Below, in pieces: positions 58,601-64,000 of a stretch of 64,000 nt of DNA. Within the stretch, counting starts at the first letter, position 1, and every line of letters starts with the position of its first letter. The notes beneath the pieces were generated by a model. It saw nothing but the letters and a program-made list of their open reading frames with translations. It searched no databases and was not told where the DNA came from. The translations under genes were made by a program, and so were the position numbers. This stretch comes from Strigops habroptila. Its lineage: Eukaryota; Chordata; Aves; Psittaciformes; Psittacidae. The stretch lies in NCBI RefSeq assembly GCF_004027225.2, contig NC_044283.2:9752992-9816991 (forward strand), read 5' to 3'.

Positions 58601-61600
58601 AAGCCTATTCCTCTGCAAAACAAAGCTATATACATGCTATTGCTGGAAGACTCTTGCAACACCAGAAAACAATAAACGACTTGCCAGTGCAGCAATTCAA
58701 CTGCTGTGCAACATGGTATTTCCTTTACTGACTTAGAAGCACCTCTCAACTCTGAATAATTTAAAACATTTAAAGGCAAACTGAAGAAAAATCAACTCAT
58801 GCCATAAACCTCAATAGTCATGTACTAAGCCTATGGTTTTTTGTTGCAGTATCAGATTGCAACCAAAACACGAACAGATTTCCTGAATTCACCCTCTGAC
58901 AAACTGCACTTTAGTACAACCACTTTCAATCTAAGGTCAAGCAATGAATATAAGTGGTCACTCCCAAAAGACAGGCCACAAAACAATCTAAAACCATAAC
59001 TGGTGTACCTCCAGCTTCTGGAGTCGTGCCTGCTCCTCCTTTGCCAATTCTTCTTCTGTCTTCATCCTTTCTGAAGGTTTTGCTTTCATCTCGAATCCAA
59101 GTTCTCGAACAATCATATCGTATTCATCAGGCTAAAGGAATATTTATATAATTGTTTATTATCTTAAGTTTCATTATTCTGCTTTGCAGCCACCCCTCTG
59201 CCACACTAACAGCTAAGAAATGACTGTTAAGATGTAAGAAAAAAGACCGTTTCCAAAGCAAGAACATACAACTCTGTAGTATAAAGACAAGAAATGGAAT
59301 GAACGCTTGAATGGAAATTCTCCTGGAATTTCCCCCTCCCTATTTAAGTTACAACAGAAAAACAAGAGTATCCTTAAATAAAAACTGGTTATTAATTCAA
59401 AAACTTTAAAATATTGTTTATTAATAAAATACTATTTCTCAAAAGGCAGCTAGAATTAATAAATTTGTAGCTTATGTTTCACTTTATACTGTCAGACATG
59501 AGCTAAGCCTTTGCTATCTTAGTTACACAGGTGTCTATCTTAAAGAAAACAAAAAGGATGCTGATATTAAGGTTTTTTCCTAATTGGGAAAACAGTCACT
59601 AGCAGAGATCACCCTGGACCTGTGAATAGAGAATTCTTAACACCTGTTTAAGTCACTAAACCTTGCAGCTTCTCTAAAATTCAGTTCTAGGAATTCTTCT
59701 TACACACAAGTAAGTAATTTTCTCCAATTCAACATCAATGTTATAGAGCACTACTAATTCACACTTTGCGTCCTTGATAATTCCTAAACTGGATCCACAC
59801 ACATGAAGTAAAGGAATCTTATCTTCCTTTTCAGCAAATTATGATGACAAAGTTTTTGCCTAGATAGCACATCACCAACATATTACAAGTATTTAGCATG
59901 TTACGAAACATCTTAAAACCAAAAATCGATACATCAAAATATCAACTTTTAATCCAGTATCTTCTAGTCATTATTTGAGATCAGCTTTAACATAAGATCA
60001 GTTCATTAGTTTGATTTTTCAAAACCTGAATTCTATTGTCAAAGAATAAATGGAAATTTACAAATGTTCTGCAATATAATTCAAAATTTCTACAAGAGAA
60101 AAGAAAAACAAGTTGTGCAATGCATTACAACACCTATGCTTACATTTAAAAGTTTATTTCCCTTAGTATAAAATACCAGTGATAGAAAAAGTTTTGAGGC
60201 CATAAGGTATCTATTGAAAAGTGAATTTTTTTGTTGTCTTTTTGTAGATACAGGACCCAGTTTACAACAAGGAAATGTTTGTTGCCAAATACAAGATGTT
60301 TTATCCAAGGAACACTGCAAAGGCATTCAAACTAAGTCAACATTCTCAACAAGTTTTGTTCTCCAAGAAAATGTTTTGCTGTACAAATAAGTTGTAGCCA
60401 ACACTGTTGTTCAACCTGCAACCTCTAACTAATAAAAGCAATAGGTAGTTAAAATTAGAAGAAAGAGATAAACCCCTGTATTTCTCCAACTAACCAACCT
60501 GTCCTAAAACTGTAGCATTCCTTCAATGTGAATTGCAGGCAACATTTTATTTGACAAAGTGATAAACTCAGCCTTATACTTCAGCCACTGCGAGGCAAAA
60601 CCACAAGTTATTAGAATAAAAGAAAACAGTCAAACCAAAACCTTACCTTGGGTTTTTCTACTTCTTTGTCCTTTCTCTCTGACTTTGGAGTTTTACGAGC
60701 AATAAGAGTTTGGATTTCCTTCCAGTCTTTGTCAAGCTTTTCTGTGAGTTCTAATGCACTTTCTCTCCGAGTTTGTCTCTCTTGCTAGGAAAAAAAAGAG
60801 CCAAACCAAATGCACCAGTTATGTTCAGATGGACATGACATGGTATCTGCAGTGTAAAATCAAATGCTGTCTTTAGCAAATGAATAATTCTAAATATTTA
60901 ACATTTATTTTAAAGGTGTAAACATCCATTGTGAAAGATGCAGCACAGAGTTACACTGAATGGCACAATGGTTGCTACAGCAAGGAAGGGGAGATTTGGA
61001 GATACACATTGAATATCTGCCATTCTTTTGTATCTTAAAACACCTACAAAGTCAGAATGACTTTATTCAAGGACCTTGGACTCTTCTAGACACCCATCTC
61101 CTTTGTTTTCTACGCCACTACTATGCAAAAACAAATTGTGACAGCTTTTTAATCATGCGTATTTATACTTCAGAGCTAAAAACTCACCTTTTCTTGTTTA
61201 GACTTGGCTATCATCTCTTCTATGAGTTCCTTCCTAGATTTAGGTTTCTCCTCCTCTTTATCTTGCTGCCCACTTGGTGCCTTTTTACGAAGGAGGCCTC
61301 CACCCCCTCCAAAGTGAGCAGCAGTTAACTCAGCTAGGAAAGAAAAACCCACAGGAGATTGTGAATCCTTTTCAAATCCATACATGAGCACTGGAGTGCT
61401 GCTGGGACAGTATCTTCCTATTCCTTGAGGATAGGAGCAATTAAAACTACTGCATCAATGATGTACTACTCCCATCCCTACGTGAATGGCCACACCAAAA
61501 GAGATTGATGCTAGACACATAATTTACACTGACAAACATTTTGTATGAGATAGGCATATGGGTTTTTTTTCCCCAATATTTTTACTAGCATTTAGGTACA

Positions 61601-62979
61601 GAGGAGCAAGAGAGCAATCAGAGAACTCACACTTCAGATTCTGGCCAAAGGGCTCAAAATAAAGGTACTTGTGTGTGCTGAAAAGCCCACAGATGAAAGA
61701 AGCTAGCCAGGTAGGGAGTTGCAACTCAATATCTGCTAAAATCCAGACAGCTGTTCTGTGTGTGATTAAGAAGGAGTCAAATCTGTCTTATACATCCAAA
61801 CCAATTACGTAACATTCTTTCTCATTAAAAGACAGTACTGAATGAATGATGTACAGGTACAACAATAAAACCAGCAGTTGGATATTACCTGACAGTGTTC
61901 CTCTTTCTTCTGTGTCACTGTCACTATCAACAATATCATTTAGTTTTTCAATTTCTGCCAAAGACTGGCCATAATGAGTCAGTTCCTCATCTTCATTAAG
62001 ATTATAGATACTCTTCTTTCCGTAATTTTGCTAAGAATAGTAAAACAAACCAATTAAACACCAAAAGATTTTTAGTTCTCAGACAACAAAACAAGAAAGC
62101 CTGTATTTTTAATGCTAGTTGAAGAGATTCTTATTCCCATGTTCTGCTGGAACACTACCAGATCAATACTTTCATTTCAAATATATTAAAACTTAAAGAG
62201 AGGAAGTACGATGTCTCACTCTATTTGTACATTGGTATAAGAAAGTCAGAAAACCTAAAGAGGCTTATTCATGTATCAGTAACAAATTCTTAATTACTAC
62301 ATTTCAGGCCTAATGAAACAGAGTTTAACCTATATAAATTATCAGTAGAATAAGATATTACACTGCTCAATTCAAGAGACTAACCATAATGAGGCAGAAA
62401 GAACACTACTGCACATACAATTCACGTAACAGAATGACACCAAGAGTCCTAGTCAGCAAATGAAATGGCTGCTGTTCCACAGCTGTACTGGAATCTCAAT
62501 GTGTACTTGATGCTGGTTGCATTTTCCTAATTCAATTCCCAAATCATAGTAACCAAAGCAGTCGAAAAAATCCAAGCAATCAATGAATCTGCTTAAAACT
62601 GGCTCTCTTGACTATCAGTGCTCAGAGAAGTTTCTGCTTCGAGAAGCTGTTTTGTAAAACCAAAAAGTTTTCATGAAAAATTTGATTCCCACAAAAACTG
62701 CTTTTTCATAAAAATTTCAAGCATATAAAATAATAAGAAAGCATCACCCTACAGCCCCCCCGTTAAGGGGGATGCACCCAACCTAAGAAGTGAAGTGTTT
62801 CTTGTGGCTTTGATTTGTTATTTCTTTTAATTCCTATACTTTACCTGTCTTTCCAAAGTGAACCGTCTGATCATCTTCTCCTCTGGACTTATTTTGGTGT
62901 TATATTCACCAAAACGTTTATCTTGAAACACATTTGTCTTTTCCCTTTCTTTATATTCTTTCAGTAATGTTTGGGTACG
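43558..62979 (-). CDS. NOP14: NOP14 nucleolar protein, exons 2-18, partial (exon 1 outside window)
   Basis: NOP14 is a component of the small-subunit processome with the U3 snoRNP. It is needed for pre-18S rRNA cleavage and 40S maturation in the nucleolus, where it partners NOC4/EMG1. Seventeen GT-AG exons join in frame to 803 residues. Gene order: 62845-62979, 61889-62030, 61188-61333, 60647-60784, 59009-59131, 57707-57838, 56338-56641, 54978-55108, 54654-54739, 52856-52991, 51103-51204, 50154-50307, 46976-47135, 46019-46166, 44714-44832, 43986-44141, 43558-43657. The first seen residue corresponds to about human residue 66. The missing N-terminus (about 65 residues) would be one exon, giving 18 exons as in human. 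Layout: charged N-terminal coiled segments, a long acidic tract, an alpha-helical middle, and a basic C-terminus ([15 protein letters not shown]) that is the family signature. Confidence 0.97.
43986..44141 (-). CDS. NOP14: NOP14 exon: conserved basic C-terminal block
   Basis: 156 nt. Reads [20 protein letters not shown], then [20 protein letters not shown], then [12 protein letters not shown]. This is the most conserved part of the NOP14 family. Confidence 0.97.
44714..44832 (-). CDS. NOP14: NOP14 exon
   Basis: 119 nt, phase 0-2: [20 protein letters not shown], then [19 protein letters not shown]. The CEK.KPVPLK..TP block matches human. Confidence 0.95.
45545..45832 (+). mobile_element. CR1 LINE 3' end with ATTCTATG-type tail
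   Basis: Starts 'agtgacagaacaaggggtaatgg' and continues 'ggaagaagttctttactgtgagggtggtgaggcagtggaacaggttg'. It ends 'ggttggaactggatgatcttaaggtcctttccaaccc...attctgtgattctatgattct'. Complete CR1 3' terminus with the octamer-like tail, hence relatively young. Antisense to NOP14. Confidence 0.93.
46019..46166 (-). CDS. NOP14: NOP14 exon
   Basis: 148 nt, phase 2-0: [20 protein letters not shown], then [20 protein letters not shown]. Matches the human SLPSFHAIMGPLQALLTDH region. Confidence 0.95.
46976..47135 (-). CDS. NOP14: NOP14 exon
   Basis: 160 nt, phase 1-2: [20 protein letters not shown], later [12 protein letters not shown]..(L/V)GKNSELL and NHIR are conserved with human, the stretch between is variable. 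Confidence 0.94.
47300..47680 (+). mobile_element. CR1 LINE 3' fragment
   Basis: Contains 'caggctgagagctggagctgttcagcctggagaagagaaagctcc', then 'agacattaggaaaaaattctttcctgtgaatgag' and 'cctggtccagcaggggccc'. These are successive landmarks of the CR1 3' region. No tail repeats. Antisense to NOP14. Confidence 0.87.
50154..50307 (-). CDS. NOP14: NOP14 exon
   Basis: 154 nt, phase 0-1: [20 protein letters not shown], then [20 protein letters not shown]. Matches human [24 protein letters not shown]; helical middle domain. Confidence 0.96.
51103..51204 (-). CDS. NOP14: NOP14 exon
   Basis: 102 nt, phase 0-0: [20 protein letters not shown], then [14 protein letters not shown]. Human counterpart [20 protein letters not shown]. 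Confidence 0.96.
52856..52991 (-). CDS. NOP14: NOP14 exon
   Basis: 136 nt, phase 2-0: [20 protein letters not shown], then [25 protein letters not shown]. Conserved with human LCQMFPESASDAIKFVLRDAMHEMEE. Confidence 0.96.
53125..53172 (+). mobile_element. CR1 tail remnant
   Basis: 'aaaggtcccttccaacccattctatgattctata' is the last about 45 nt of a CR1, suggesting extreme 5' truncation. Confidence 0.7.
53838..54175 (-). mobile_element. CR1 LINE 3' fragment
   Basis: The + strand reads the reverse complement: 'aatcacagactaattttggttgaaagggacctctggagatcatt', then 'ggtggagattccacaacctctctggg', then 'gcctgtgtccaatgactcttgtcctttg'. Same orientation as NOP14. Confidence 0.85.
54654..54739 (-). CDS. NOP14: NOP14 exon
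   Basis: 86 nt, phase 0-2: [20 protein letters not shown], then LRTIDKLV. Matches human [15 protein letters not shown]...IDKLV. Confidence 0.96.
54978..55108 (-). CDS. NOP14: NOP14 exon
   Basis: 131 nt, phase 1-0: [20 protein letters not shown], then [20 protein letters not shown]. Matches human PESYEELRSLL and [20 protein letters not shown]. Confidence 0.96.
55449..55527 (+). repeat. C/A-rich low-complexity tract
   Basis: About 80 nt of AAACAAAC, AACCCAAC and CCCCCC runs with very few G or T. On the NOP14 strand this is G/T-rich. Confidence 0.8.
56338..56641 (-). CDS. NOP14: NOP14 exon encoding the acidic tract
   Basis: 304 nt, phase 0-1, 101 codons. Starts [10 protein letters not shown] and is then dominated by Glu and Asp with serines ([12 protein letters not shown]) for about 60 residues. 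The acidic region is followed by KKHKTNENE and the conserved ELPYTFA. Acidic Ser/Glu tracts are usual in NOP14 and are likely casein-kinase-2 targets (inference). The gene strand is almost pure purine over the densest part. Confidence 0.96.
57300..57660 (+). mobile_element. CR1 LINE 3' fragment
   Basis: Contains 'cagcagaaagccaccaagattgttgcggggctgg', then 'gaaactttttcacagtaaggacagtcaggggaacaggctgcccagagagg'. Typical CR1 3' landmarks, diverged and without tail repeats. Antisense to NOP14. Confidence 0.8.
57707..57838 (-). CDS. NOP14: NOP14 exon
   Basis: 132 nt, phase 0-0: [20 protein letters not shown], then [24 protein letters not shown]. Matches human MSADDLNDGFVLDKDDRRLLSYK. Confidence 0.97.
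59009..59131 (-). CDS. NOP14: NOP14 exon
   Basis: 123 nt, phase 0-0: [20 protein letters not shown], then [20 protein letters not shown]. Matches human [23 protein letters not shown]. Confidence 0.97.
60647..60784 (-). CDS. NOP14: NOP14 exon
   Basis: 138 nt, phase 0-0: [20 protein letters not shown], then [20 protein letters not shown]. Charged, coiled-coil-like. Human [25 protein letters not shown]. Confidence 0.96.
61188..61333 (-). CDS. NOP14: NOP14 exon
   Basis: 146 nt, phase 1-0: [17 protein letters not shown], later [20 protein letters not shown]. The glycine-rich HFGGGGGLL block is a family landmark. Confidence 0.97.
61889..62030 (-). CDS. NOP14: NOP14 exon
   Basis: 142 nt, phase 0-1: [20 protein letters not shown], then [20 protein letters not shown]. 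Matches human [25 protein letters not shown]. Confidence 0.97.
62845..62979 (-). CDS. NOP14: NOP14 exon 2 (first in window)
   Basis: 135 nt, phase 0-0: [20 protein letters not shown], then [20 protein letters not shown]. Corresponds to about human residues 66-110. Confidence 0.96.
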
Positions 62980-64000
62980 CTAGAAGGAAAAAAAAAATTA
63001 AAAAGAGAGATTAAAAAAAAGGAGATCAAGTTAAAAGACAGAGAGAATAATTACTTTCAAAACCAAGGCAAAAAAGGCTCCATGTTATCCTGGCAACAAT
63101 CTAATTTATCAGAATGCAATGAAAGAGAAGAAACAAAATAATGAGAAAAGAGATGGGAAGGTCATACAATATACTCAGAGTCATTAAGTTATCTTCTAAG
63201 CTGCCCGTATGAAGACAAAATATGGTGTACTGTACCTCACCTTTATTTTACCACATAACAAGACCTCTGCATTGCCACTGAAGAATTATGATTTGTCTGA
63301 AGCTTAGCATCCAAGAATAACATATTAAAGAAAGCAAACAAGCCCCAGTGTCAGCTGAATCTCTTTCAGTCTTGTCATCTAAGATGTATAAAACCCCACG
63401 TAGGTACATGCATTTAACTGTCTGCTTTAGCGTTGAGCACAGGCAGGTTATGCATCAAAGCAGTAAAAGGAAGTTTAGCAGACATATATGAGGTATTATG
63501 TGCTGTACTTATGGTGCGGGTAAGGAAGCAGGTTTACTCTGCAATGCCAGTGATCTAACTCATAACAAGCATCTGATTTATTACTATTAAAACCCCAAGA
63601 CCTTAAAACACGATATTAAACATTCACGAAATTTTCTAAAATCTGAACAAATATTAATGAAGACTGAAAGCTAATTTATAACTTCATGCTGAAAATATTA
63701 CATAGTTTCTAAAGGAAGAAAAGGCTGGCTGTGTTTAGCCTGGAAAAAACACCCAAAACCCTCCATGTTTATTTAAAACACATTAACTGAATTTGACAGA
63801 AAGGTACTGTTGCTATTCACATGACCATGAACTCACAAACTGCTGCACTAAAGAAAAAGGCCAAATTTCCTACAACAGGCCTCTGCAGCCTCACTGAGCA
63901 TTCACAACATTCAGATGCTGCTGTGACACCAGGACTCAGGTTCCACTATCACTGTGCCAATTCTACCCAGCATTTACTTCTTGCACAGAACATATCAATT
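62980..64000 (-). other. NOP14: NOP14 intron 1 (continues beyond window)
   Basis: AT-rich with A-rich stretches near 62990-63020. I looked for the N-terminal NOP14 exon (landmarks NPFEVK and GRKTRHD) and did not see it, so it must lie beyond 64000. Confidence 0.8.

Larger units (their letters stand above)
43658..62844 (-). other. NOP14: NOP14 introns 2-17
   Basis: Sixteen AT-rich introns, all GT-AG, from under 0.4 to about 3 kb. They hold five CR1 fragments and a C/A-rich tract (listed separately). A 10-nt tandem duplication occurs at about 49398-49420. No snoRNA with convincing boxes plus terminal stem was found. Confidence 0.7.

Noticed and set aside
1-64000. CRISPR arrays, operons, viral genes or other unusual systems.
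   Set aside because: No spaced direct repeats, no prokaryotic gene layout and no intact viral or LTR coding region; the window is explained by three conserved vertebrate genes and CR1 repeats.

Overview
This is a eukaryotic, vertebrate window from a sauropsid, most probably a bird. Three lines of evidence support this: intron-split genes with GT-AG junctions, seven CR1 LINE 3' fragments (two keep the ATTCTATG-type tail common in bird genomes), and the gene order ADD1(+) / MFSD10(-) / NOP14(-). That order matches human 4p16.3. Nothing prokaryotic, viral or CRISPR-like is present.

Layout. 1-15.8 kb: the 3' part of ADD1 (alpha-adducin) on the + strand. It has four constitutive or near-constitutive coding exons (one ends the protein), a 31-residue cassette exon and a 34-nt isoform-switch exon, then a 3'UTR of about 1.9 kb. 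16.1-39.1 kb: all of MFSD10 on the - strand, with 12 coding exons giving 461 residues. Its 5' end is probably a non-coding exon inside the only CpG island of the window (about 38.7-39.2 kb). 39.2-43.35 kb: intergenic DNA with no supported gene. 43.35 kb to the right end: NOP14 on the - strand. Seventeen coding exons (803 residues) are present, and exon 1 lies beyond the window. I assembled each gene codon by codon across every junction. All exon phases agree, so the exon coordinates should be accurate to the base.

How they work together: they do not form a pathway. ADD1 caps and bundles spectrin-actin at the membrane, MFSD10 is a 12-helix major-facilitator transporter, and NOP14 is a nucleolar factor for 40S subunit assembly. 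They are linked by conserved synteny. ADD1 and MFSD10 converge tail to tail with only about 0.3 kb between their poly(A) sites. MFSD10 and NOP14 are tandem, with the CpG-island promoter facing the NOP14 3' end.

I found no convincing new biological system. The observations most worth a second look are: a 130-codon open stretch inside an ADD1 intron that could be an unreported phase-1/phase-1 cassette exon; the conserved ADD1 switch exon whose stop codon is completed only across the splice junction; a (TTTG)n microsatellite serving as the polypyrimidine tract of an MFSD10 exon; and a possibly bidirectional CpG-island promoter.
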